A DNA stretch of 64,000 nucleotides from Leptodontidium sp. MPI-SDFR-AT-0119. Lineage: Eukaryota; Ascomycota; Leotiomycetes; Helotiales; Leptodontidiaceae. The notes below the pieces were generated by a model. That model did not search any database, was not told the origin of the DNA, and saw nothing but the letters and a program-made list of their open reading frames with translations. Below are positions 23,631-35,647 of the stretch, piece after piece. The stretch's first letter is position 1. Every line of letters begins with the position of its first letter. Location: assembly GCA_020726505.1 (NCBI GenBank), contig JAHLEZ010000005.1, forward strand, positions 1-64,000. Direction: 5' to 3'. The translations under genes were made by a program, and so were the position numbers.

Positions 23631-25350
23631 TGGCCGGGGGGGTACTTTACACCACATTGAAACTGTTCTGGTATTGGATTTAAAGTGTTCTCTGCTTTTT
23701 CACACTCGAATTTAGGTTAATAGTATGCCAATTAAGCAATATCCACGGACCTCGCTCCCTCTTCTGCTAAACTGCGTTTTGAAAGATTTTTCCATTCTCG
23801 AATCCCTTTGGTGAAATTACAAAGATTAAGCCGAGCGACATTCAAAGCCCAGCTTCCAAGATGATAAGCAGATTAGGAACCTAGCCCAAGGTTTCGTCTA
23901 GAAGAAACTTATTGCACATGCTTCGAAGGACATCAAGTGATCTTTCAAAGGTTTTCGCATGAATATGAGTAGTTTCGATCTCTCTCTCCAGTCAACGATG
24001 TCCCCAAGCGAATAAGACAGTTAAATGAAAATCACTAGAAGACGTCACGTAAAAAATAAGTAGAATCAAGATATCATCATCACAAGTGATAGAGGCCACC
24101 GTCTTTTTACTGACAGCAGTAGCGGGAATAAGTGGAAAATGAGCATTGGTAATCACAAGTAAAAATATGTCCGCGAAATGAGAGCTCCTGCGTTCATTTC
24201 GTCAAAGAGCTCGAACTCCTTCTGTATAGGCAGTCTGCAGCACTGCCAATGTTTTCACACTCAATCAGCACTTTCATAGAGGCCGGAGCCTTCGTGTTGA
24301 CCCAGAGAAGAAAAGGCAGACCACAGGGCATTTCAGCCTAGTCGGCACAAGAGCTGCATCGGATTTCTTTGACCTCTCTTAAATACAAGATTGGCGCAGG
24401 GCTCTGAAGAGGAGTTTAATTGTACAAAATGACTATTTGACTATTTGGTGAATAGGAAGCAAAGAATACTTTTGAATAGTTTCGAGGGTTTTCGAAGACC
24501 TTGAAATATGGAACACCGAAGGAAACAAGCTAAGGCGCCATCAAACGACACATTGATATCGCGAATAATACCAACGATGCAAGACTGTGTATGTAAAAAT
24601 GATTTTTTTTGCTCGAATCCAGAGAATTTGGAAGCTATTTACAGTCTTTTTAAAAAGTGGAATGACACAATCAGATGAATTTAGCTAATCGTCATTATTT
24701 CTGACTGTAAGATCTGGCACCTTCATGCAACAGAGGCAATGGAGAATAGCTAGAGCAGCTGTTCAGCAGCGGAAATCTGTCCGAGAGCTCCTCTTTAGGC
24801 AGACTTCTGACCCCTTAAGCGAAAAAATAGCCTGACCCAAGCTCGATCTCCTCCATTCTCCACCAAAGTCGCCGGCGTATTTCTTACTTATTTGGCTCAA
24901 AATTTTCAATTCCAAGAATATTTTCAGAATAAAATTGACTTTCTTGGGCAACTGGCGCCGAAGCTGGACTATGCCGGCATAGCAGTCCCTACGGTGGACA
25001 GCTGGAACCGAGTATGAATAAATGAATGAAGGAATGAAATGACCTAGAAATTCTGCTATTCTTGGAATTTGAAGACTAGCTTCTTTGAGAACTAGTCTGA
25101 TGATAGAATCTCATATATAAGAACCACTTTCAACAACTTCGAATATACCTTCCACCTCCTGTCCAATAATTACCGTTAATCACCACTTAGGGCATACTCT
25201 GATCCCCCTGTTCGACTCCCAACTCCAACTCCGAAAGGTAGATTTGATGGTATACAAGCCCTTTCCGCACCATACACCCAAGGCTCCTCCTGTGCTCCGT
25301 CTCAAAGCTCACCCTCTTTGCCGCAAAGTGCAGCTGATGGCCGACATTTT
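23631..25350. other. Gap between convergent receptor genes, no gene seen
   Basis: A stretch of 1.7 kb with only one minus-strand frame of 62 residues (24763-24951), which lacks any motif. It separates the 3' ends of two PTH11-like genes pointing toward each other. No rRNA or tRNA seen. Confidence 0.45.
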
Positions 25351-26797
25351 TTACACCTCGACATTTCCGGGCTCATTTCCTCCGTTATGAACAACATGGG
25401 CCGGTTGGGGACGCTGGAGCCCGGACAAAATAGTTGGACTAACAAGAATCTGGCCTTCTTTCCCTCCCGCAGACTTCCATTTCGACTCGCCATCCTTATT
25501 TGAGACCGTTTGGTATCCCGAATCATCCGAAAACGAGGGTTGTTGTGGTTGTTGGGCGGGGGGCTGGAAGGGAGGTAAGGTACCCAAGGACGGATCAGGG
25601 ATGGGAAATCGATCTTCGAAGAATGACGGGAAGTAGGCTTTGATGAGGGGTTTTAAGCTGGTGAGGCAGGCGCAGATTACGCCAACGTGCATTTCGAGAA
25701 TACTGCGTTATGTTAGGGAACATGCAAGTAGGATGTGGTTGAAGCCCTACATCAGGTTCAGGTTCTTGACGTAGTGCCATGTGACATCGGTATCGTGCAA
25801 TCCTCCAGGAATAAGTGCAAGCCGGACGATACTTACGATGGTTACACTATACACAAGCATTAGCTCTTTCGAAGATGAAGACCAAAGTTGTGGTAGGAGT
25901 ACAAACAAAGATCCCATCATCAGTACAACAGTGACACCAATTTTCTGTCTTTTCGGAATGGTGAGTGGCCGAAGGAGCCAAATTGGTAAGAGGAGCATAA
26001 CCACGTCTGTCGCAGCGTTTATCGCTGTGTTTGCAATAAAGTATGCGTTGATGTTAAGACATTTTCCTTTGACGGAGAAGTCCCAGTATCGTCGCGTAGG
26101 AGTACAGAGATAGAATGGAGTCAAAATTCCTAACAAGTTGTATCCAACGACCACAAACATGACTGCATATATGACGAACCGAATGCGGCGATATGCGGAA
26201 AACTGCAAGTAGAATAATAAGATCGACAGCTTGATAAAGAGAGTTCCAAGGGTATAGGCGGTGGTGCCGACGAGTGATCCCAGCTAAGACAGTTAGTGGT
26301 TCCTTCACCTTAAAATTGACGAACAATAGATGGAGAAAATTAAAAGGGTAGCACATGCCCGCATGAAAAGCTGGAAGTCCTCAAGCGGCACATCCCAAAT
26401 ATGCTTTCCGACTCCATTCCGTATTTCTGTGGCGAAATTAGCTTTGTCGACCGAGCCATCTCTAGAAATCTTACGAGCTATTTGTAAAGTCGAGTACACA
26501 AGAGAACAAAGCTTTGATTGATTAGCTTAGAATTAACGATGAGTTAGTCTGACGGAGAAGCGCTTACGAAGCCCACAACAATCGAGTCTGGAGTTAGAGT
26601 TTAGTGGAGGCTTCCTCAAGTAGCTGTTGGGACATACAATCACTAAAATCAACTCTCTTGACCAAAAAGTGTCTTGTGTAAAGGCGGGCAGATAACAGCA
26701 CAAATGCCAGGAGCGGGAAAACGACGGCGATGATAATAATGCGATATGCGATGGAGTCTGGATGGCCCGCGCCAACAACTGTGGACGTCGAATTCAT
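25351..26797 (-). CDS. PTH11-like integral membrane protein, possibly damaged
   Basis: Proposed exons on the minus strand: 26797-26638, 26587-26568 (a 20-nt microexon), 26511-about 26306, 26283-25907, 25846-25751 and 25702-25351. The first, second, fourth, fifth and sixth joins preserve frame. Motifs: helix IIIIAVVFPLLAFVLLSARLYTR, VDFSD, the GVGKHIWDVP loop, LGTLFIKLSILLFYL, YNLLGILTPFYLCTPTRRYW, NTAINAATDVVMLLLPIWLL, MMGSF and IVRLALIPGG, then MHVGVICACLTSLKPL. The order matches the fungal rhodopsin-fold family. The join between exon 3 and exon 4 could not be solved: the only gap is about 25 nt and the phase is off by one, so a frameshift, an error or an unseen splice site is possible. Confidence 0.7.
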
Positions 26798-28853
26798 GGC
26801 CTGGACGAAGCTGGTTTTTGCCAGCGGATCGACAGCGAGGGAGTGACCACAAGAAGAATCAATTCATGAATAGCGATTAAGGATGCCTCTCAGTGTCCCC
26901 AATAGTCTTTCCGATGTGGAATGCGTGAACGGTAGCGATAGAATAGGAGGGGAGAGAGAGAAAGAATATAACACATCCTGGGATCAACCCAACGCCACAA
27001 CGTTCCAAATGCAGCATCCAGCATACTGCATACGTAGCTGAAATAGTGTCAGTTTTCTGCCTATGCGCTTTCTAGGGATGTGATTCCTATAAAGCAAAGA
27101 ATCGTTCCCTTAATGGGCTGACAATATTTTGGGACGCTGTGGCTGGCATTGAGGCTGATTCTTGTTTCGGAAATCTGGAGCCCTTGCAGATGGCAAATTG
27201 GCTGTTCTGTTCCAGCCAACTGGGTAACGATGGCGATCCGAGCTTGCCACTGTTCTCCCCAAGCCACGATATAGGGGACCCGGCCGCCGAAGGGCAAGAC
27301 CTGCGACCGACCAGGGGTGGACTTATCATAATCATGTTATTAGTAGATTAATGTAGTAGTACTGTACAATTATAGCAAAAGGCAGTAACCACGTTTTTAT
27401 CCCCATGTATTAGAATGCATCTCTAAATTTTCCCGTCGCGTTATGGGGATTCTCTTGAACTGAGGTGACCGCGCGACCTATCGAGAAGTGGCGATCGGTC
27501 GCGACGCACGTCTGATCGGGAAAAAGCAGGTGCGTGCCGGATTCTCTATTGCATTGGCTAAAACCCTCCACACTGCAAGTGCAGCCCTGTCAAGATGTCA
27601 TCGTACGGGCCGTAGTGCTGGGTCGATCCGGGGGACGCTATACTTTATCCGAATACGTTCGGCATGCGATGCCTGTGCAGAGTAAGCAAGATGCGGCGAA
27701 TGCCGAATGAGACACGGTCCTAAAAGGAATCAGGATGCGACCGATGGCTTTTGCATTCTGTTATATTTCTTGTTCTAACCGACCGGAACCACCCCAGCCG
27801 TCATCCCCCACTTCCTGTTCAGCCTCGATGGCCTGACTCTTGAAGTAGTGGAGCCGAAGGCTTGGGCGAGAGCTGAATCGTGCAGGACCGTTTGGCTACT
27901 TTCATTTCTTATTTTGATGTCATTAGGCGCAAATGCGATCGCATTGTCTCAATATCTGGTGTTTTGTTGGAGGGTGAGTAAGCTCCTCGATCGTTATCTA
28001 AGTATACCCACCGGGACATCCCGGATATCACCCGTGGGAAGCTATCAACCGCCGGATTGAGACCACCGGCTGGCGCAGGCTCTCTACAACTATCGTAAGG
28101 TCGCCTCACGCTACTGCTTTGGTGTTGCGCAACCTCCACAAGCTCTTTTCAAGGAAGAGTCTTTTGAGGCTGGACCCTGGCTTTTGTCTTTCCCCTATGT
28201 TTGCGGTAAGTCGCGGTGCCTGTTCTGCGCTGGAGACGAATAGAGGAGCTATGACGAACGGATGGGTTCTTTTCGCCGCCCTTCGAAGACGATGAACCAT
28301 ATCGAACGCAGCCACCTCAAAGGGAAAGATCCGCAGACTAAGATAAAGTATTGTTATCAAACGTGTAAGTCTCAAGGGCTTGTCCTTAAACACTTGCAGA
28401 AGAACCCCCCCCGCCTTACTTCTTCTGTCCCGGTAGTTTTACTAGAACCCAATCATGGCCGTCGTCCAAATCAATGCAATCATCCCTAATGCCGGCTTGG
28501 TACACCGATAAATCCTCTACTTCCTATCTGCTTGCTTATCCAATTGCTTATCCATCTCCAGCTTCCCGTGTTGGCTTGAACTCTGCATTATATCTCCAGG
28601 AGGCCGTGGTCTTCAAACCACACTCACTCTCATTAACTAGCCAATACGGTCCTTCTTCAAACTATGATTGAATCCCAACCAAAGCTAGCTCTATGCAACT
28701 AACCACGTTTCTATGTATATGTCGATGGAGATAAGCGACTTTTAAAGACTATCCATGATCGAGAGATGCGGGTTTACGGATGTAAACTTGATGCGTTCTG
28801 CAAGAAGTATATCGGCCATCTCATACAGTCGCGCCAGTTAGTGGTGTACCACG
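26798..28853. other. Intergenic, no gene recognised
   Basis: Two kilobases of ordinary composition with scattered short frames (for example 27061-27335 on the minus strand) and no motif. Not obviously RIP-affected. Confidence 0.4.
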
Positions 28854-29366
28854 TTGTTCCATATCCAGAATCTGTTGTATAAGGGCCGATTCTTCTGTAG
28901 ATGTTCCGTTAGGCCGAATATCTCACCCGATATTGATGAAGATGCTGATATAATGGCGCAGAGGGCATGGAGGTTTTCCTTCCGAAAGCGTCATAGCAGC
29001 ATGCGTTTCCAGCCAATCCATTTTCTTAGTCGGTTCGAGTTTTGGGGGACGATCAAGGAGCAACTTAGGAATATTGAAGATAGAACAAGAGGAACCTGGA
29101 AGGCTTCTCGCTTAATTTCGCCTGGGCTGTTTACTACTATTTTGAGTGAGCTTCTCGCATGCGCTGGCTTACCCTTAGCAGGAGATTCCATGCCAAGGTC
29201 GGACATACAGCTTGAAAAGATCAGAGAGATATTGCGGTTTACTTTCAATAAGGAAATAGATCCGGTCTATAAACCTGGAAAGATACTGTCACGGAACGAG
29301 TGCAAGTACGTGGATAATTGCGATTTGGTTGAATTGATTGATTACAAGGAGAGAAGAGATTATTAA
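28854..29366 (+). CDS. Hypothetical 170-residue frame, uncertain
   Basis: A frame that starts at TTG and follows an in-frame stop just upstream. No known domain. The upstream DNA in the same frame also has coding-like character (for example RSARSISAISYSRAS then a stop), so this may be a broken gene. It could equally be chance. Confidence 0.25.
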   Translation: MFHIQNLLYKGRFFCRCSVRPNISPDIDEDADIMAQRAWRFSFRKRHSSMRFQPIHFLSRFEFWGTIKEQLRNIEDRTRGTWKASRLISPGLFTTILSELLACAGLPLAGDSMPRSDIQLEKIREILRFTFNKEIDPVYKPGKILSRNECKYVDNCDLVELIDYKERRDY

Positions 29367-30961
29367 GGAAATCTGTCTTTTATGTTTGTTTACGAGTTGG
29401 CTCGTGCGGCTTATACAAGTCGTGAATAGCTTCATAAAAGTATGAAAGTCACTTGGTTCGAGCCCTTGCCAGATACTGTTTACATAAGAGGTCATGGGTC
29501 AGATCACTAATCATTCAAAAAATTAGTAGCAGAAGAGTTACTATTTTAAGATTGTAATTATAGGTGCTTATATACCTCTAGATGCAATAGGCAGAAGTAG
29601 GCAACAAAGGAAAAACGTAGTTCGATATCGGAATCTTGATATGAGCAATTTCCATTTCCATCTTTAGACCTAAGCCGTCGCTGCTATAGCCTGAGCTGTG
29701 GGTGAGCCAAGATGAGCAAGAGGTGAGCCATAGTGAATGAACAGGGGGCTTATTTGGGCTCCTCGACTACGACTACCACCGGCTAAAATTTAAAAAAGGT
29801 AAGTTAAGGATGATTTTTAGGACCGGTTCTGGATCTATGTTCGAAAGAGCCGCTCTAAACATAGGCGGAGCTTCACCTACCAAACTTCGCAAAGTTAACT
29901 TTATTATATGTAAGCATATACTAAGGCTCGTTTAACTCCTCTTTACCATAAGAAGTCGTACTTAAAATACACAACACAACTCCGTAATAGCAATCGATCG
30001 ATGATTTTGTATAATATCAAATAACCCAAAGGACGACAACACAAATCCTAGGAATCAACGTTTGGCGCTCCTCATAAGCATGCTTCATATCATACAACGC
30101 CACCAGATCCTTCCCCTGGGCAAGGCATTGTTCAGGCAAGACTCCCAATTCGGCATCACCCACACAAGTTGAAAGTGCTTCTTTTCAGAAATGTAAGCCG
30201 AGCCCAGATGAGCCAAGAGAAAAGGATGTGCTTTCATCGTCTTTAACCGTATCCTCAATCTGCAGCAAGCATCGGCCAAGTGATGAAGCTGCGGCCGAAT
30301 ATGCTTGTGCAATATCGGGTCCTAGGCCACATTCAGTGTTGTTGAGGACCCTGCCGAACATTCCCTGCTATACGAATTATGGGGGCGGTAAGCTACTGCA
30401 CATGCACATCACCTGCAGGAACGAGTGCTTGCTCACTCGCCAGTCATCCGAAAAGAGGTTTGCGCCTAGGCAAGCCTCAGAGAGAGGCTCTTGGACACCG
30501 ATGCTAAGCCTGTCCCAGGTACAAGACCGCTACATGATGGCTGAAGTTAAGGTTAACTTTACAGTATGTGGATGACAGCGTGACAGGTCTTTTCCAGCTG
30601 ACATCCATGAGCTAAATTTATCACAAGCACCCTTCTCGAGGCGCCTCCGCTGCACATACTGCACTTTCTCCCGCAAAGCTACCTTACCGAATTTGAGTAA
30701 ATAAGGCATCACAGGGATTTTTTCGATATATCGCGCTCCTCCGAGTACTAAACTGGAAATAGAGTCGCCGACTGGGGTAGCAACCATCAGGAGTTACAAG
30801 TCGAAGTTGGACATGTGAATTCTAGACACCCCTTGCAGCACTCACTCAAATGTCCGATGGTCCAGCCTTCTTGGGACAGGAACGAGATTACATCAATCAA
30901 CATAACATTGCTGATGAATTTTATGATGACAGAGGAACGATGTGAATTGCTTTGGTGACAT
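29367..30961. other. Intergenic with a decayed repeat
   Basis: From about 29,660 to 29,990 the sequence is AT-rich and repeat-like, with TGAGC-rich stretches similar to those near 35,320-35,390. The rest holds only short frames without motifs. Confidence 0.4.
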
Positions 30962-32631
30962 CTAACCTAGTAATCCGATGTAGTAGCTGATAGGCTTGTA
31001 GCTAAGCTTTCGAGGCCTATGATCTTCGAGTACTTCAAACCCATATCGCGTAGGCCCAGAATCCGGAGGATAAAAAATCGTAGCATTCCTTACAAAAGAT
31101 TCCCAGAATCGATATCTGTCGAAGTGGTCAAATGTCGTATCTCTGAACTGCAGGCCGAAACGGGTCTTCAAAATGAACTTGAAGAGTTTGAAGTCCAGGG
31201 GACACATTTCGTGTTCGTCGTTGTGGTTCGGTAGGCCGGATTGGGCGAACATATATTGCTGTAGGCTGTAGATATCGACGTTTTGAGGTGCTCCTTCGGG
31301 ATCTAGTATCGGGTCTGCGGAGTCCTTCAGTAGGTGAGAGGGGTTCGCAATCAATAAATCGCTTTCAGAAGTATCTTCCACAACAACCGGCATCGTGATA
31401 TCCTCAAGCCCAAACACTCCAAATAGAATCACCGTCACTTCCCGTGTCTCCCCTGGTATCTCTTGCCTTGCTGGCCGCCAATCAACATCCCGAAATGCTT
31501 CGTATGGTGGATCCTCGCAATGTCTATCATGATAGTGACCGTATCCACCCCTTCCATTGCCATTGGCGAACTTGGGTTGTAATTCCATGAGAAGCTGGTA
31601 AGCACATAACATAGCCATGAGCTCCCAAATACCGCTAACTTGCGAAGAGTCCAGATCTTGGCAGGGTCGGCATTGGTCGGCGGATGCTAGACGCTTGCCG
31701 TCTTCTACGATCCACTCAGCGAACGCATCGAAGACTGATTGCTCTTGTTCATCGGTAGCGGAATTGTTGTACATTGGGAAGCGTTGCAGGTATTGACTAC
31801 TTTCGGGCGGGAAAATGGGTTCGTTCCAATCGTAGGGTTCGGACGTCGCTGGATCGCGGGCAGGATTGTACTTCCTTAAACATTCTCGAAGGGCCCCTTC
31901 TGGTCTGCTGGCCGAGGATGAGAAAGGTTCGTTATAAGCCCCGCAGAACACAGCTCCAGCAAAGAACGTTCTGTACATAGCCCTATAGAACCTTTCTCTC
32001 CACACTCTCACTTCAGATCGTGATTTGACGCGCGTGATCTCTTCTGTGACACTATCCGCATAATCACTAGGATAGCTTCCCCAGTCCTCTGAGGTCACGC
32101 ACATGTGCTCAACACATTTGACCAAATGTTGGAAGTTGAGGAGGTCTTTTAACTCGGATAGCTGTGCCTGCTGAGGCTTGCTGCAAAGATCACGGATTGG
32201 GAGCGGATTTGGTGGGGGTTTGCCTTCACGAACGGCATTTTTGACGAGGTTTGTAGCCTGTACCTGCGGCGTTGTAAGTCATGGAACATATGAATGACTT
32301 CACGACACGTGAAGTTTCCTAGCTTGAGTACTTGGGGAAGTAGGACGGAGATGCATCAACTTACAGCCAGTAAAGCGTATTCGAATGCGGGCAGGGCATT
32401 TCTTCCCACGTGCCAAATTATTGTTGACATGTTCGACAGCCATATCGAGTGGACGTATTTGGATGTCGAGATGACTGAGATCAACTCGGGGAATATCTGG
32501 CACTCGATCAAGATACCGACAACGATCTCTGGCGGCCCCGATAAGAGAATGTTACTTGCCATTGTGGAAAACTCTTCTGTGGTCTGCTGCAAGGAAAAGG
32601 GGCTTGCGAACTTTTTCCGAATGAAGTCCAA
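30962..32631 (-). CDS. F-box-like hypothetical protein
   Basis: Two exons, 32631-32365 and 32263-30962, joined in phase at GTAAG...GCAG, about 522 residues. The N-terminus, LSGPPEIVVGILIE, then ISTSKYVHSIW and IIWHVGRNALPAFEYALLAV, matches the start of a large fungal family with a degenerate F-box. The remainder, with RVWRERFYRAMYRTFFAGAVF, LLMELQPKF and RFWESFVRNATIF, is the family's long uncharacterised region. If it is an F-box protein, it would bind Skp1; the substrate is unknown. The true start could be the second Met (about 32562), which immediately precedes the F-box-like segment. Confidence 0.75.
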
Positions 32632-33159
32632 GGTGAAGATGATGGAACGACATCAACTGGGGAAATCGTGCGTTCGACTTCACAGGGAGACGGGCAGCGG
32701 CGCGTGCCTCGGTACTGGAAAAGAACGAATTTAAAGTTCTTGGCCGTGAGCGGCTCGAGATGAGCGATGACGGGAGTACTTCAGAGTAGGCCCGAGGAAA
32801 TGCGGGTCAAAGTAGGATTGATGCTACTGTACTGTAGAGGTACACATGGAGTGGTTTGAGGCCGTTGCCGTTGACATCCATCGCTTAGGAAAATTACTAG
32901 TAGCGCCGGCTACTTGCAGAGGGAAGCGGCGCAGCCACCTGCATGGCTTTATCCGGTAGAGAGATTGTCAATCTACTCGCCAAGATTGGTAAAGTCCTAG
33001 CGCTATCTCAGCTCATCTAGGCATTTTCCTGGAAGCGAGTACTAGAGATCCGGGTTTCTCTTTATAAACGCAAAGCGGAAGTCTTCTATGAGATCCCGCC
33101 CCGGCTCTAGGCCGAGGAAGACTGCTACACCGTCCACATTACTCATATCATTCAAGTAG
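32632..33159. other. Intergenic
   Basis: The promoter side of the F-box-like gene. No reading frame with a motif. Sequence becomes AT-rich and RIP-like from about 33,160 onward. Confidence 0.35.
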
Positions 33160-34760
33160 TGGCCGATAAGAATCTTTAAGTTCCTGTACGCGGTGAACTT
33201 CATAACCTGCCCTAGTAAATAGCCGCTATCTATTACTAATTAGCTTACTACATCATAAACTTGTTCGAAGTAAATACCCCTTATTATTTACCTTAATAAG
33301 TACTTCGTAACGGGTGGCATAGAGCCTTACCCCTCTTGTAAAACTAGTCCTTTTTGCCTAGTTTAAACATTAATAGCCCCACGCGGTCTCGTTTTTAGTC
33401 TTCTTAATTAGTTTATTTACAAACATCTCTAGAAAAACTAAATCGTTTAACACCTTATCCGCCCAATTTATAATCCGGTACTTTCTGCCCGGCGGCGGTT
33501 CTGTAGTAAAGATATCCTTAATACTACTATAGTTTCTAAACGCGCTAATCAAGATAATAATAACGAATAAAAACAAAAGGCCGTTAACAAAAAAAGGAGG
33601 CGCGGGCTTTAGCATCTCATATAATTGATGTTTTGGTTTATATATAAGCTATTAGTAACCTACTTAAGCTTTTAGAATAAATACTTTTAACTTACTTTTT
33701 TAGGGTGTTTTATATCCCTTTAATAAACTCTCTTTTGAAACTTATCTTGATTTTTAGCTCTCCATTTTTCTATAAAACTATATAGATAAGATCTTATTAG
33801 GGATGGTTAGTGTGACGATTCTAGTGCTTTAGGTGCTAACGTCACGTGTTCAGGGGCTAGTGTTTCAGCTTTGAGGATATAGGGGTCAGCTATAGCTACA
33901 GCTGTCCTTCTTCTGTATCTATTGTTCTAAGTACGAAGTGTATTGTCTTGAATCTGTCTGTCTTGAGTGCCTCCGTCACAGTTAGCACCGAAAGTATCGC
34001 TTTATTCCGCCTTAGACTTGATATCTCACCTTATACTTCGCCTTATATATTTCCTATAACCTTACAAAAGTATAGTAATGTATCTTCAACAAGGCACTTA
34101 AATTTATATAATACCCTTCGTAAACGTAATTATAGTAGTTATACTACTACAAGAGCTTCTCTATATTAACGTAGTTCTTTATAATTAAGAACGTAGGCGT
34201 CTTTTCCTTATTAATAAAGAAATCGTATATCTTAACATATCTTTAATATACTTTTTTTCTCGTTAATAAATATATTATATATTAATACTTTAAAGTAGAC
34301 TTGCCCGCAGGCGTACTTATAAGAGCCACTAAGTTATGGACTTCTAAAGAAATAATAAAGTTAGTCTTTTATTACTATATTAATATAAGCTTTCGTATCT
34401 TATTTCGTATGATTTTAATAATTGCTTTTCTTAATTCTTTATTCAATTTACCGGGGGTTAAGTATCTAATATCTTTAGTAATATACTTTATGTCTTTTAT
34501 ATTACGTAAATCTAATCTTAAATATTTCCTTTTATACCTAAGATATAATAGTACTTACTATTCTAAACTTGACTTTGTAATATTAGTAACATATACTTCT
34601 TAAAAACCCTATATTACGTCGTATTATAGTTGACTAGTCTTTTTATTTAGTTTTTTATAAACGGGATTCCTATCGATACTAAACTTATCCTCGGAGAGCC
34701 TATCCCTCAATACCGCCTCTATGTGCTCGTCTAAATTTAGTCCTCTCCAACATCCTTTTG
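33160..34760. repeat. AT-rich RIP-like repeat block
   Basis: Long stretches such as 34,180-34,620 are strongly TA-rich and CpA-poor, with only short chance frames. A stretch at 33,810-33,960 (CTAGTGCTTTAGG..., GTCACGTGTTCAGG..., TTCTTCTGTATCTATTGTTC) is less mutated and LTR-like. Probably a decayed retroelement. Family not identifiable. Confidence 0.7.
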
Positions 34761-34904
34761 CTTGTTTAGTGCTCATAGCTTACAGAACTGTGTATGTGCG
34801 GATGTGGATATATAAAGTAGAAACGAGAAAAGAAGGTTTTCCTATAGAAATGGGAAAGGGTTTAAAGAAACAAGAGAAGGGGGAGGGAATATGAGTAAGG
34901 AGAT

Positions 34905-34980
34905 ATATGCGAAGGTATGTGAGAAGGTGTGTGAGAAGGTGTGTGAGAAGGTGTGTGAGAAGGTGTGTGAGAAGTTATAT
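34905..34980 (+). repeat. 12-bp minisatellite, GTGTGTGAGAAG-type unit
   Basis: About five copies of a GTGTGTGAGAAG unit. Related short repeats (GTGTGAAGATGG) continue at 35042-35070. The minus-strand frame over this region, rich in Ser-His-Thr-Phe, is a product of the repeat, not a gene. Confidence 0.85.
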
Positions 34981-35647
34981 AAGAAGAGAATGAAGAGATA
35001 TGTGAGGAGATAAGTAAGACTGTAATAAGATAGGTAAGAAGATGGGTGTGAAGATGGGTGTGAAGATGGGTAAGAATATAGGTGAGAAGAGAGTGAAAAC
35101 AAGAAGGAACTAGTCATTTGTAGACTACGTAGCCCTAGGCAAAACGCAAAGAACAGCTTAAAACAACCTAAAGGCAGAAAGAGGACCCACGCATGAAGAC
35201 AGGCAGACAAGATAACTATTTAGGAATAAACGTATAATGGGAATAGATTTGGGACCCCTTGGCTAGGAAAGGGGTCCTTTTCGGGCTCGTTAAAAGTTGA
35301 CGATTTCTAGTGAGATGGGTGCGTAGACCTGAGCAGACTTGAGCCGAAGTTGAGCTAGGCCTGAGCCGCCTGAGCAAAGGCGGCGCGGGGTCATGTGGCC
35401 AGAGGGTTGGGAGGCGTCGAGATTCCGGTCAAGCAACAGATGAGTCAATCATGTAATAGAGTCCCGTGACTCATTACAAGAGAGTACCAAAGAGGTCAAT
35501 CACCTTTCCCTCCGTATTCTAACAGATACTCATTGTGAAATTTCTATCTATCTATCGACTGGCTGTGAGTCACCTGTATTACTACGGCAAGATCAACTTG
35601 GCAGACAATCCCCAGTTAAGAAAACTCGAACCCCAATCCCACTCTCA
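34981..35647. other. Intergenic
   Basis: Contains the second minisatellite and the palindrome GGACCCCTT...AAGGGGTCC at about 35250-35276. No gene supported. Confidence 0.4.

Noticed and set aside
27061..27335. Short minus-strand frames
   Set aside because: No motif, overlapping frames of similar length on both strands, no splice partners.
34842..35210. 122-residue minus-strand frame with repeated SHTF and SHPS units
   Set aside because: The frame follows two minisatellites and has no signal or domain.
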